Shown here one piece after another: positions 1-8,404 of a stretch of 64,000 nucleotides of DNA. The notes beneath the pieces were generated by a model. It did no database searches. It saw only the letters and a list, made by a program, of their open reading frames with translations, and was not told the origin of the DNA. The position numbers and the translations under genes were made by a program. Numbering within the stretch: the stretch's first letter is position 1; each line of letters begins with the position of its first letter. Source of the DNA: Bacillota bacterium. Its GTDB lineage: Bacteria > Bacillota > Clostridia > Lachnospirales > Lachnospiraceae. The stretch spans positions 1 to 64,000 of the forward strand of contig JAEWCQ010000017.1 in assembly GCA_023390555.1 (NCBI GenBank). Reading direction: 5' to 3'.

Positions 1-1235
1 GCTATGTGTACCGCTTCATTGACAAGTTTATCCCAAAAGCGCTGCGTCTGGTATTGACTCCGCTGCTTTCACTGTTGATTTGTACACCGATTTTACTTGT
101 AGTCTTAGGACCGTTAGGTTCTTATGCAGGCAATTATGTTGCAACTGCAAGCAACTATTTATTTGCAAGATGGCCGATGGCGGCTGGTCTCATTGTGGGA
201 GGGATTTACCCGCTGATTATTATGACAGGAATGCATTATGCATACTTCCCTGTGTTGTTTGAAAATATCGGAAAGTTCGGGTATGACAACGGATTCTTCC
301 CGATTGGTCTGTTCTCCAATCTGGCACAGGCCGGAGCAGTTTTTGCGGTAGCAGTAAAGACAAAAAATAAGAATTTTAAAAGCGTGGCAATTTCATCCGG
401 AATCGCAGCGACTTTGGGAACAACAGAGCCGGCATTGTACGGCGTCAATCTGAAGCTGAAAAAACCGCTGATTGCATCTATGATATCCGGTGCCATCGTC
501 AGTGCGGTTGCATTGACCATAGGAATCAAGTATTACGGATTTGTTGCTCCGGGGCTGATTGCATTATCCGTATGTGTGAGCCCGGACGGAACCATGACGA
601 ATCTGCTCGTTGCGGTAATCGGTGTAGTAGCCAGTTTCGTGCTTGCATTTGTTTTAACGCTGATCATGGGCTTTGAAGATGAAAAAGAAGTAAAAAAAGA
701 TGCTGGAAAAAAGGAATTCGAAAGACAGACTTCTGTTTCAGAGAACAGAGCGGTACTGGAAGCCAGAAGCATGAATACAAAGATCTGCATAACAAGTCCG
801 ATGAAAGGGAAAATTGTACCGATTGAGAATGTTCCGGATGCGACATTTGCAGAAGAAAAGATAGGAAAAGGGATTGCAGTGCTTCCGGAGGAAGGAAAGG
901 TCTATGCACCGTTTGACGGAAAAGTGGCCGCACTTATGGGTTCAAAGCATGCGATTGGTCTTGTATCGAAAGAGGGTGTGGAACTGCTCATCCATATCGG
1001 TACAGATACCGTAAATCTCAAAGGCAAATATTTTGAGATTTGTGTAAAGCAGGGACAGGAAGTGAAAAAAGGGGAACTGCTGATAGAATTTGATAAAGAA
1101 GCGATGGAACAGGAACAGTATTCACTGGTGACGCCGATTGTAGTTACCAATACGCTCGATTATCTGGATGTATTAGTTTCAAATAAAGAAAAGGCAGTTG
1201 CAGTCGGAGAGGAATTGCTGACCATCTTAAAGTAA
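1..1235 (+). CDS. PTS beta-glucoside transporter, EIIC-EIIA part (5' truncated by window)
   Basis: This is the C-terminal part of a phosphotransferase permease that imports and phosphorylates aryl- or beta-glucosides. The reading frame is open to the left edge, so the EIIB domain and the first EIIC helices lie outside. About the first 220 residues are hydrophobic EIIC helices. After a charged linker, the last 150 residues form an EIIA domain of the Crr type, with the phospho-accepting His in LLIHIGTD and the second conserved His in KHAIGL. The order EIIC-EIIA at the C-terminus matches the BglP/BglF family (usual length about 620). The next gene is a GH1 phospho-glucosidase, the normal partner. 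Substrate choice (cellobiose, gentiobiose, arbutin-like) cannot be read from the sequence. Confidence 0.93.
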   Translation, partial: YVYRFIDKFIPKALRLVLTPLLSLLICTPILLVVLGPLGSYAGNYVATASNYLFARWPMAAGLIVGGIYPLIIMTGMHYAYFPVLFENIGKFGYDNGFFPIGLFSNLAQAGAVFAVAVKTKNKNFKSVAISSGIAATLGTTEPALYGVNLKLKKPLIASMISGAIVSAVALTIGIKYYGFVAPGLIALSVCVSPDGTMTNLLVAVIGVVASFVLAFVLTLIMGFEDEKEVKKDAGKKEFERQTSVSENRAVLEARSMNTKICITSPMKGKIVPIENVPDATFAEEKIGKGIAVLPEEGKVYAPFDGKVAALMGSKHAIGLVSKEGVELLIHIGTDTVNLKGKYFEICVKQGQEVKKGELLIEFDKEAMEQEQYSLVTPIVVTNTLDYLDVLVSNKEKAVAVGEELLTILK

Positions 1236-1317
1236 CAGGCAGGAAAGTCGAAATTCCGTTTTGGGATTTGGAAACAAGAAACTGGAAACAGTGACAAATT
1301 ATAAGGAGGAAGAAGAC

Positions 1318-2787
1318 ATGTTTGGTAAAGTAGAAGGATTTCCGGAAGGGTTTTTGTGGGGCGGTGCAACCGCCTCCAACCAGTGTGAAGGTGCTTACAA
1401 TGTCGGTGGCAAGGGATTGTCCACACTGGATTTTGTGAAGTTTATCGAAAAAGAAGAGCGAAATGATGATATCAGCTCCATGGATGTGACCTACGATCAG
1501 TTCCGTCAGTATCTGGACGATGATTCCAATATTAATTTCCCCAAAAGAAGAGGAATTGATTTCTATCATCATTATAAAGAAGATATCAAGCTGATGGCAG
1601 AGATGGGATTTGGGACATTCCGGATGTCCATATCCTGGCCGCGCATTTTCCCGACCGGAATGGAGGAAGAACCAAATGAAGAGGGACTTCAATTTTATGA
1701 TGCTGTTTTTGATGAACTTCTGCATTATGGAATAGAACCGCTGGTCACGATGATTCATTATGAAATTCCAATCGAACTGACAAAAAAATACAATGGATGG
1801 GAAAGCCGTGAGCTTGTCGATTATTTTGTGAAGTATACCAAAACGCTTCTGGACCGTTATAAGGATAAAGTAAAATACTGGATTACGTTCAACGAAATCA
1901 ACATGATGCTGGCCAGTGCTTACACGGGAGGCGGACTCTTCCCGGAAAAATCTGAAAGAAGTGAACTGGAAGTAAAATATCAGGCCACACATCACCAGTT
2001 TCTGGCGAGTGCATTGACGACAAAATACGCACATGAAGTTGCTCCGAATGCAAAAATCGGGTGTATGATTGCAAGGCTGGAGACGTATCCGGCGACATGC
2101 AAGCCGGAAGATATGTACAAGGCGATCAGGGAAGATCAGCTGAATGTATTCTATACCGATGTCATGGTGCGAGGAAAGTATCCGAATTATATGACGCGGT
2201 ATTTTGAAGAACATCAGATTCATCTTGAGGTGGAAAACGGTGATGAAGAAATTCTCGCTGGAAATACTGCGGATTATGTTGCCTTCAGCTACTATATGAC
2301 GTATCTGGCCAGCAGTGATCCGTCAAAGGCAGAAACTTCGGGAAATCTGATCGGCACGCTGAAGAATCCCTATCTGGAGATTTCTGACTGGAATTGGCCG
2401 ATTGACCCGATTGGACTTCGTATTACGCTGAATCGCCTCTATGACCGCTACAATGTACCGCTCTTTATTGTAGAGAACGGCCTTGGTGCATATGATAAGC
2501 TGGAAGACGGAAAGATACATGATGCGTATCGGATCGATTACCTTGCAAAACATATTGCCCAGATGAAAGAAGCGGTAAAGGACGGTGTGGATCTGCTTGG
2601 TTATACGACCTGGGGATGCATTGATCTTATCAGCGCCGGAACCTCGGAAATGAGCAAGCGGTACGGATATATCTATGTCGACCAGGACGATTACGGGAAC
2701 GGCACCTTAAAACGTTATAAAAAAGATTCTTTTTACTGGTATAAAAAAGTAATAGCCAGCAATGGGGAAGACTTGGCAAAGGAGTAG
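1318..2787 (+). CDS. 6-phospho-beta-glucosidase, GH1
   Basis: A 489-residue cytoplasmic GH1 enzyme that hydrolyses the 6-phospho-beta-glucosides delivered by the upstream PTS permease. The N-terminus has the FLWGGATAS(N)Q signature. The acid/base Glu is in TFNEIN (about residue 193) and the nucleophile Glu is in VENG (about residue 386). A C-terminal S-K-R-Y-G stretch is the phosphate-binding pattern that separates phospho-glucosidases from plain beta-glucosidases. An in-frame start exists at 1261, but AAGGAGG at 1303-1309 sits correctly only for the ATG at 1318. The gene lies 82 bases after the permease and 5 bases before the dehydrogenase, so the three are probably one operon. Confidence 0.94.
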   Translation: MFGKVEGFPEGFLWGGATASNQCEGAYNVGGKGLSTLDFVKFIEKEERNDDISSMDVTYDQFRQYLDDDSNINFPKRRGIDFYHHYKEDIKLMAEMGFGTFRMSISWPRIFPTGMEEEPNEEGLQFYDAVFDELLHYGIEPLVTMIHYEIPIELTKKYNGWESRELVDYFVKYTKTLLDRYKDKVKYWITFNEINMMLASAYTGGGLFPEKSERSELEVKYQATHHQFLASALTTKYAHEVAPNAKIGCMIARLETYPATCKPEDMYKAIREDQLNVFYTDVMVRGKYPNYMTRYFEEHQIHLEVENGDEEILAGNTADYVAFSYYMTYLASSDPSKAETSGNLIGTLKNPYLEISDWNWPIDPIGLRITLNRLYDRYNVPLFIVENGLGAYDKLEDGKIHDAYRIDYLAKHIAQMKEAVKDGVDLLGYTTWGCIDLISAGTSEMSKRYGYIYVDQDDYGNGTLKRYKKDSFYWYKKVIASNGEDLAKE

Positions 2788-2792
2788 TCGTT

Positions 2793-3542
2793 ATGCAGAA
2801 GATAGAAGGAAAAGTAGTTCTGATCACGGGTGCTTCCAGCGGAATTGGGGAAGCGACAGCAAAACTGCTGGCAGCGCATGGTGCAAAGCTTGTGCTGGGA
2901 GCCAGAAGAGAAGACAGGCTGAAAAAACTAGTCCAGGATATCCGCAAAGACGGAAAGGAAGCGGTTTATGAAGTGATTGATGTTACAAAATACGAAGACA
3001 TGCTTCGCATGGTAAAAACGGCGGTTGATGTATATGGGAAAGTCGATGTGCTGTTTAACAATGCCGGGGTCATGCTGCTTTCACCGGTTCATGATTTGAA
3101 GATATCCGAATGGGAGACAATGATTGACATTAATATAAAGGGGGTGCTGTATGGCATGGCAGCCGTACTCCCAGTGATGCGGGAACAGAATTACGGACTG
3201 ATTGTAAACACCAATTCTACGGCAGGTTATCGTGTCATGGCAAATTCGGCAATCTATTCCGGTACAAAATTTGCAGTAAGGGCAATCTCAGACGGCCTCC
3301 GGAAAGAGGAGTCTGCGGATAAGAATATCCGCATCACCAATGTGGCTCCCGGTCCGGTAGATACGGAGCTGGTTTCTCATATCAGCGATACGGCTTTGCG
3401 AGAAGAATTAAATGACTTTACAAAGGAAAAAGGGCTGTCTGCGGAAGACGTGGCGGAGGCGGTGCTGTTTGCCGTAAGTCAGCCGGAACATGCATCTGTT
3501 GATGAAATTATTCTTTCGCCGACCAAAAAGCTGTTAAAATAG
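2793..3542 (+). CDS. Short-chain dehydrogenase/reductase
   Basis: A 249-residue classical SDR oxidoreductase. It shows the TGASSGIG nucleotide-binding motif near the N-terminus, NNAG around residue 90, and the catalytic Ser plus YSGTK (Tyr-x-x-x-Lys) near residues 140-155. An Arg (GARR) after the second strand suggests NADPH preference. It starts 5 bases after the GH1 stop and its ribosome site lies inside that gene, so the two are translated from one message. The substrate is unknown. The context suggests a sugar or aglycone released from beta-glucosides, which is inference only. Confidence 0.9.
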   Translation: MQKIEGKVVLITGASSGIGEATAKLLAAHGAKLVLGARREDRLKKLVQDIRKDGKEAVYEVIDVTKYEDMLRMVKTAVDVYGKVDVLFNNAGVMLLSPVHDLKISEWETMIDINIKGVLYGMAAVLPVMREQNYGLIVNTNSTAGYRVMANSAIYSGTKFAVRAISDGLRKEESADKNIRITNVAPGPVDTELVSHISDTALREELNDFTKEKGLSAEDVAEAVLFAVSQPEHASVDEIILSPTKKLLK

Positions 3543-3550
3543 CAAAATAA

Positions 3551-3595
3551 AAAAGGCTATATTTTTCTGAAAACGAAAAGTATAGCCTTTTTTTA
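3551..3595 (+). terminator. Rho-independent terminator after the beta-glucoside operon
   Basis: An 11-base stem (AAAAGGCTATA paired with TATAGCCTTTT) is followed by a T-rich tract, 9 bases after the SDR stop. The flanking A and T runs let it act in both directions. It therefore also separates the operon from the mannanase gene that converges on it. Confidence 0.9.
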
Positions 3596-3670
3596 TTTTA
3601 TACTGATTGTTTTATGCAATCCTCACTGCTTTAAGCACGTTGCGCAAGGAAAATGATACATCTGTTCCGT

Positions 3671-5098
3671 TTAGTCACCGTACACATAGCATACGGAATA
3701 CACGGTCAGGTCCGAACCGGTTGCTCCGATATGAATCTTGTCCAGCAGACCACTGAAATTACTGCTGCCAAAGGCGGATACGCAGTTGGCATAGCTGTAT
3801 TTTGCATAATAGTGTCCATTTGCAGAACCGCTTTCGCTGATTGCCACCTTACCCCAGCTGGAACCGCCCGACCAACTCTGTAAAATCAGATCCAGTGCAT
3901 TTTGCGTGCCGCTGTATTCCACATAGAAATGTCCGCTGGATGTAATCTGAGAGGCATCGAAGCTGCCACTATTTTTCGTGGTTGTAATGGAAACCGCCTG
4001 ATTCCACCCGCTGGCAGAACTGCTGCCCCAGAACAGGGAAGTATAGGAACTCGACGATCCGGAAGAACCGGAGGAGCTGCCCGAATAGACCGAGCAGACG
4101 GATGACGTTGCGTTGATCCCATACGATCCATAGATTAAGGTATTTCCCCAACTGGAAAGACTGGAGCCATCCCATGTATTTGAAATATCCAGATAAGACA
4201 GATCCGAACTGTTCCCTTTCCAGGACCAGCCCAGATAGCCCACACCCTTGTTTGAGCAATAGCTCATAATAGTCGCTTCGTCGACATCTCCATTGGTATG
4301 CTGTGCACCGAATTCTCCAATGATAACGGGAACGCCGATACCAAGTGCGTTGTCGATATTGCTTTTGACCGTGGACGAACTGCCGCCCGCATATTCATAC
4401 ATGTGGATCGAGAAGATGGTATTGCCGGTGGCGTCTGTGTTGTAGACTGATTTGCCGTAATTTTTGATGGAATCCGGGTATTGTCCCCAACCGGCACAGT
4501 CAACGATCAGAAGATTGGAGATACCGGCATTGCGCAGTGTCGGGATGGCGGATTTATAACCGGAAGCCCAGGCGCTGCCGTCCCATGTGCCATACCATTC
4601 GTTGGCTATGTTGACAATGACATATTTTTCATTGCCTGACAGGACGCTCTTCATCTCAATCCAGTAATTCACGGCCGCATTCAGATCGGAAACAGAGTCG
4701 CTTCCGGTTGCATCATGCACTTCAAGCACACAGACCAGGTTGTATTTTTTGCACAGACTGATAATATTTGTCAATTCATCTTTTGTTGTTTTGGTGTAGA
4801 CTTTACCGTCGGAAACAACGACTCTGACCGTGTTTGCACCGGTAGCCGCGATTGCTTTCAGCGAGGTTTCCGTATAGGAAGTATACCAGGCATGCGCAAC
4901 GTTGACACCACGCATTACAAATGCGTTGCCATTTGCGTCCCGGACGGTAGTTCCATCCACATAGAAACCGCTGCTGGCTGCACGAACAGGAAGATTCGGC
5001 AGTGCAGCACAGGTCATGCCGACAGCAAGCAGCATTACAGCCAGCCCACGCAGAGTTTTCTTTGCGCGAGCTGCAAGATTCTTATAATTTTTCCCCAT
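3671..5098 (-). CDS. Secreted endo-beta-1,4-mannanase, GH5 (subfamily 8 type), with C-terminal binding-like module
   Basis: A 475-residue secreted enzyme that should cut mannan or glucomannan backbones outside the cell. Residues 1-40 are a signal peptide with a likely cut after VRA. The catalytic domain spans about 42-335, with the acid/base Glu in ANEWYG (about 167) and the nucleophile in IGEFG (about 262). The wording around these sites (MRGVN.AH.WY, LEVHDATG, GAGWGQYP-like) matches the Bacillus alkaline mannanases of GH5_8. A Ser/Gly-rich linker (about 337-352) leads to a C-terminal beta-rich domain of about 120 residues with many Trp and Tyr, probably a carbohydrate-binding module of a type I cannot name. 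There is no sorting signal. The gene stands alone, with its own promoter and operator. Confidence 0.92.
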   Translation of the reverse strand: MGKNYKNLAARAKKTLRGLAVMLLAVGMTCAALPNLPVRAASSGFYVDGTTVRDANGNAFVMRGVNVAHAWYTSYTETSLKAIAATGANTVRVVVSDGKVYTKTTKDELTNIISLCKKYNLVCVLEVHDATGSDSVSDLNAAVNYWIEMKSVLSGNEKYVIVNIANEWYGTWDGSAWASGYKSAIPTLRNAGISNLLIVDCAGWGQYPDSIKNYGKSVYNTDATGNTIFSIHMYEYAGGSSSTVKSNIDNALGIGVPVIIGEFGAQHTNGDVDEATIMSYCSNKGVGYLGWSWKGNSSDLSYLDISNTWDGSSLSSWGNTLIYGSYGINATSSVCSVYSGSSSGSSGSSSSYTSLFWGSSSASGWNQAVSITTTKNSGSFDASQITSSGHFYVEYSGTQNALDLILQSWSGGSSWGKVAISESGSANGHYYAKYSYANCVSAFGSSNFSGLLDKIHIGATGSDLTVYSVCYVYGD

Positions 5099-5119
5099 AA
5101 ATAAAATACCCCCATTTGT

Positions 5120-5147
5120 CGGAATCGAACGCCCCCATCCGATTCCG
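5120..5147 (-). promoter_or_regulatory. Hairpin in the mannanase 5' leader
   Basis: CGGAATCG and CGATTCCG form an 8-base stem about 20-50 bases before the mannanase start codon. The sequence ATGGGGG occurs once in the loop and once just upstream of the start as part of the ribosome site. The hairpin could affect translation or mRNA stability. No function is proven. Confidence 0.4.
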
Positions 5148-5216
5148 GAGTGATTTCAGGAACTGTCATAAAATGATCCTGGTTAATTTATTAGTTTTTA
5201 CTACAGATTTAAATAT

Positions 5217-5263
5217 TTGTTAGCTAACAATGTGATCATAACATGGCTTTATTTTACTGTCAA
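5217..5263 (-). promoter_or_regulatory. Mannanase promoter with palindromic operator
   Basis: On the minus strand, TTGACA (5263-5258) and TATGAT (5240-5235) are separated by exactly 17 bases, close to the sigma-A consensus. Transcription would start near 5228, inside a perfect 14-base palindrome TTGTTAGCTAACAA (5217-5230). A palindrome at the start point is the classic place for a repressor. The leader to the ATG is then about 130 bases. The rest of the gap (5264-5534) is AT-rich, with no gene that I can support. Confidence 0.65.
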
Positions 5264-5534
5264 TATTCACATAATTGCGATTGATATCTGATTATTGATT
5301 GTGAAAAATTATGTTAATTAAACATTTCGTTCCAAATTAGATGGAAATATGTATAGAAATAAGAAGATTTTTAGAAACATATTATATATAATTTTAATTT
5401 GATTTAGTTCATTTTAGCTTAAAATAGGTAAGCGATTATCTGGATCAGAAAAAAATCAAGAAAATCAGCTCTTATTTTTTTTCAGTTTTTGTAGTAGAAT
5501 AATAGCTGTCAGTTCTAAAGAGGGAGAATTGAGA

Positions 5535-5711
5535 ATGAAGAAACGAACAGCGATGATGCGGGAGCAGATAGTTTTATTTTTTACAATTTGAAAATATCCA
5601 GAAAGACCTGCGACTGGAATTAACATAGCGAATACCGGAAGATATCCGATGGTGGCCGGTCTGGACAAACTGCGTGATCATGCGCTGTGCGGCAAGCTGT
5701 TTGATGAATGA
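5535..5711 (+). pseudogene. Short ORF interrupted by one in-frame TGA
   Basis: A ribosome site (AGAGGGAG) precedes ATG at 5535. The frame runs for 59 codons to TGA at 5709, with one internal TGA at 5589. The part after the internal stop (ending ..HALCGKLFDE) reads like coding sequence rather than noise, and both halves are in the same frame. A possible -10 box TAGAAT lies at 5495-5500. I do not recognise the family. It is either a decayed small gene, or an 18-codon leader peptide followed by non-coding sequence. It lies 22 bases upstream of the DUF4317 gene. Confidence 0.35.
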
Positions 5712-5733
5712 GAAAGAAAGTGAGGATACATAG

Positions 5734-6975
5734 ATGAACAATAAAGAAGTATTGGAGCTGAAACGCAGATTTAAAAAGGAGTCCTGTACATTTACAAGAA
5801 TGTGTGGCTGCTATGTGGACAGTGAGAAAAATAAAATTACGGATTTGGCTGAGACTTTTTTAAATCTGGAAGATGAAGAATTTTATAAATATCTGGAGAT
5901 TGCAAAAAAGGCACTTTCCGGTACGCTGGGCAACAATCTTCTGCAGCTGGACTTCCCGCTGGAGGAGGAAACCGGAGGAAGACAGCAGTTTCTGATGGGA
6001 CTGCGTGACAGTAAATTGAAAAATGCAGATCTGCTGCAGCGATTTTATGAGATGGTGATGGAGAACTATGATTATGCGGGTCATTACCTGATCCTGATCT
6101 TCCATGATGCTTACGATGTCATGACAAGGACGACAGATAACAGCAATCTGGATGAATCGGAGGAGGTTTTTGAATATCTGCTTTGCGCAATCTGTCCCGT
6201 TCAGCTTTCCAAACCGGGACTTGGTTACCGGGAGGATGAAAACCGCATTGGACCGCGAATTCGTGACTGGGTGGTCAGTGTGCCGGATACCGGATTCCTG
6301 TTTCCTGCGTTCAATGACAGAAGTACCGATATTCATTCGCTTTTGTTCTATACGAAAGATGCAAAGGAGCCGCATGCGGAATTTATGGAGGGTGGTCTGG
6401 GCTGTACTTCAAAACGTACCGCGACCGAACAGAAGAATGCTTTCCATGCTATCATAAAAAATGCCTACGGTGAAGACAGTGAAGAGGCAGAGACAAAGCT
6501 CATGGAGGTACAGGAGACATTGAATGTGATGCTTGAAGCACACGAAGCAGTTGATGATCAGGAGGAGCCGATGGTGCTGAATTCGGATTCGATGCTGAAG
6601 CTGATGACAGAAAGCGGTGTATCAGAAGAAAAAGCAGCAAGAATCGGACAGGCCTATACGGAGGAATTCGGAAATGAACCGCCGGCTGCACAGTATCTGA
6701 TCGATGAAAAAGCACTTGTAGCAAATGAAAAAAAGAAAAAAGAACAGGAGCTTGTTCAGCAAGTAGAAGTGCTTCAGCAGCAATTGGAGGATCAGCGGGT
6801 ACTCACAGGAGAAGATAGCGGAGATACCGTAAAGACTTATGATGTCATCCTGCGTGTGAAGCCGGAGAAAGTCAACCAGATTAAATCAGAACTGATCAAT
6901 GGAAAAAAATGCCTTGTGATTCCGATGGAAGAAGATGAGCATGCGAATGTAAATGGAGTCAATACCGTTGTATAA
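5734..6975 (+). CDS. DUF4317 family protein
   Basis: A 413-residue soluble protein that matches the DUF4317 family as I remember it, widespread in Lachnospiraceae and of unknown function. There is no signal peptide or membrane segment. The N-terminal half has conserved-looking acidic and aromatic stretches (CGCYVD, ICPVQLSKPGL, FLFPAFNDRSTDIHS). Residues about 335-360 form a Lys/Glu/Gln-rich coiled coil, followed by a small C-terminal alpha/beta segment. The start at 5734 is set by GTGAGG 8 bases upstream. It is a single-gene unit with a terminator just behind it. No reaction can be assigned. Confidence 0.85.
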   Translation: MNNKEVLELKRRFKKESCTFTRMCGCYVDSEKNKITDLAETFLNLEDEEFYKYLEIAKKALSGTLGNNLLQLDFPLEEETGGRQQFLMGLRDSKLKNADLLQRFYEMVMENYDYAGHYLILIFHDAYDVMTRTTDNSNLDESEEVFEYLLCAICPVQLSKPGLGYREDENRIGPRIRDWVVSVPDTGFLFPAFNDRSTDIHSLLFYTKDAKEPHAEFMEGGLGCTSKRTATEQKNAFHAIIKNAYGEDSEEAETKLMEVQETLNVMLEAHEAVDDQEEPMVLNSDSMLKLMTESGVSEEKAARIGQAYTEEFGNEPPAAQYLIDEKALVANEKKKKEQELVQQVEVLQQQLEDQRVLTGEDSGDTVKTYDVILRVKPEKVNQIKSELINGKKCLVIPMEEDEHANVNGVNTVV

Positions 6976-7020
6976 CTGTCCGATGTCGGATGATTGGCGT
7001 GAACGGTAAAACATAAAAGG

Positions 7021-7053
7021 AAAAATCTGCGGTTTTATCCGCAGATTTTTTTT
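7021..7053 (+). terminator. Rho-independent terminator after DUF4317
   Basis: AAATCTGCGG and CCGCAGATTT form a 10-base stem with a 6-base loop, followed by a run of T, 45 bases after the stop codon. Confidence 0.93.
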
Positions 7054-7093
7054 GCTGTCACGATCCGAATGCGAGGAAATAGTCCTGTTTCTA

Positions 7094-7138
7094 TTGACAA
7101 AACAAAATATATTGTGTATATAGTATATATACAATATA
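7094..7138 (+). promoter_or_regulatory. Promoter and autoregulatory operator of the GntR-ABC operon
   Basis: TTGACA (7094-7099), a 17-base spacer and TATATA (7117-7122) form a sigma-A promoter. Overlapping the -10 box is a near-perfect inverted repeat, 7108-7122 against 7124-7138, with 14 of 15 pairs matching around a central G. GntR regulators of the YtrA type usually repress their own operon from such sites, so this is the likely operator of the next gene. Confidence 0.75.
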
Positions 7139-7176
7139 ATGCATTAGATACAATCATGAACCAGTAAGAGGTGGCT

Positions 7177-7551
7177 ATGAATATTCTTATTACCAATTCC
7201 TCCGGTCAGCCGATCTATGAACAGATCACAGGTCAGATCAAGAATCTGATTATTACCGGAGTGTTATCGGAGGGGGACGCCCTTCCGTCTATGAGGCTTT
7301 TGGCAAAAGAACTGAAGATCAGTGTCATTACGACAAAGCGAGCATACGAAGAACTGGAAAGGGAAGGATTTATTGTATCCTATACCGGAAAAGGGAGCTT
7401 TGTCGCAAGACAGAATGTGGATTTTTTGAGGGAGCAGAAGCAAAAAGAAATAGAAGAGCATCTGCAGGAGGCAGCAGCTGCGGCCAGAAATCTTGGGATA
7501 AGCTGTACGGAGCTGACGGATATGCTCCGCATTATGTATGAAGGAGAATGA
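7177..7551 (+). CDS. GntR-family transcriptional repressor, YtrA type
   Basis: A 124-residue regulator. Residues about 10-75 are a winged helix of the GntR type (PIYEQI.. at the start, LPSMRLLAKELKIS recognition region, YTGKGSFVA wing). The short helical C-terminus, with no large effector domain, is typical of the YtrA subgroup, which controls ABC transporters next to it. A GTG at 7171 is in frame but lies within the GAGGTG ribosome site, so ATG 7177 is preferred. The next gene starts one base after the stop. The inducer is unknown; relatives respond to cell-wall antibiotics or envelope stress. Confidence 0.9.
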   Translation: MNILITNSSGQPIYEQITGQIKNLIITGVLSEGDALPSMRLLAKELKISVITTKRAYEELEREGFIVSYTGKGSFVARQNVDFLREQKQKEIEEHLQEAAAAARNLGISCTELTDMLRIMYEGE

Positions 7552-7552
7552 T

Positions 7553-8404
7553 ATGGCAAAGGAAGCGCTGAGACTGGAAAACGTCAGCAAAAAATATAAG
7601 AAATTTGAATTGAAAGATGTAAGTTTTTCCCTTCCGGCAGGAAGTATTATGGGATTTATCGGAGAAAACGGAGCCGGAAAAAGTACAACGATAAAAGCAC
7701 TTCTGGGACTGATAAACAGGGATTCCGGAACTGTTTTTGTCAATGACAGAAAATTTACCGGCAGTGAAAGAGAGATCAAGGAACAGATTGGTGTCGTGAT
7801 GGATACCAGCTGTTTTTCCGATGAACTTACGGCGGCAGATATTGATAAGGTGATGAGCCGGGTCTATCGCAATTGGGACAAAAGTGCTTACGAGGCCTAT
7901 CTGAAGCAGTTTCAAATTGAACCATTGAAGAAAGTAAAAGAATATTCACGTGGAATGAAAATGAAATTATCCCTGGCAGTTGCACTTTCTCATCATGCCA
8001 GTATTCTGATTCTGGATGAGGCGACAAGCGGACTCGATCCGATCGTCCGGGATTCCATGCTGGAACTTTTTCTGGAGTTTATCCAGGATGAGACACACAG
8101 TATTCTGGTATCATCTCATATTCTGAGCGACCTGGAAAAAATTTGTGACTACATTACATTTATTCATAACGGCCGGATCCTTTTCACTGAGAGTAAGGAT
8201 GATCTGTTGGAACAATACCGCATTGCAAAAGGGAGCAGGGAACAGATTGGCAGCCTTGAGAAAGAGAAGGTCATCGGAATCCGGGAGAATTCATTTGGGG
8301 CAGAGGCACTTGTGCATACCGAGGCACTGCCGGCCGGAATGGTATCCGATTCTGCGGGGATTGAAGATATTATGCTGTATTATGTGAAAGGAGAACAGAG
8401 ATGA
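7553..8404 (+). CDS. ABC transporter ATP-binding protein
   Basis: A 283-residue ATPase subunit that drives the membrane partner encoded next. Walker A is GENGAGKST (about residues 37-45), the signature is YSRGMKMKLS, and Walker B is ILILDEATSGLDP. A switch His follows in SSHIL. The C-terminal 60 residues are a variable tail. AAGGAGA at 7541-7547 selects ATG 7553 over the ATG at 7538. The stop overlaps the start of the permease by four bases (ATGA), a sign of coupled translation. Order and size match YtrB/BcrA-type exporters. Confidence 0.92.
   Translation: MAKEALRLENVSKKYKKFELKDVSFSLPAGSIMGFIGENGAGKSTTIKALLGLINRDSGTVFVNDRKFTGSEREIKEQIGVVMDTSCFSDELTAADIDKVMSRVYRNWDKSAYEAYLKQFQIEPLKKVKEYSRGMKMKLSLAVALSHHASILILDEATSGLDPIVRDSMLELFLEFIQDETHSILVSSHILSDLEKICDYITFIHNGRILFTESKDDLLEQYRIAKGSREQIGSLEKEKVIGIRENSFGAEALVHTEALPAGMVSDSAGIEDIMLYYVKGEQR

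Noticed and set aside
1144..2223. Minus-strand open frame of 359 codons
   Set aside because: It is antisense to the PTS and GH1 genes, which carry intact catalytic motifs; there is no start signal of its own.
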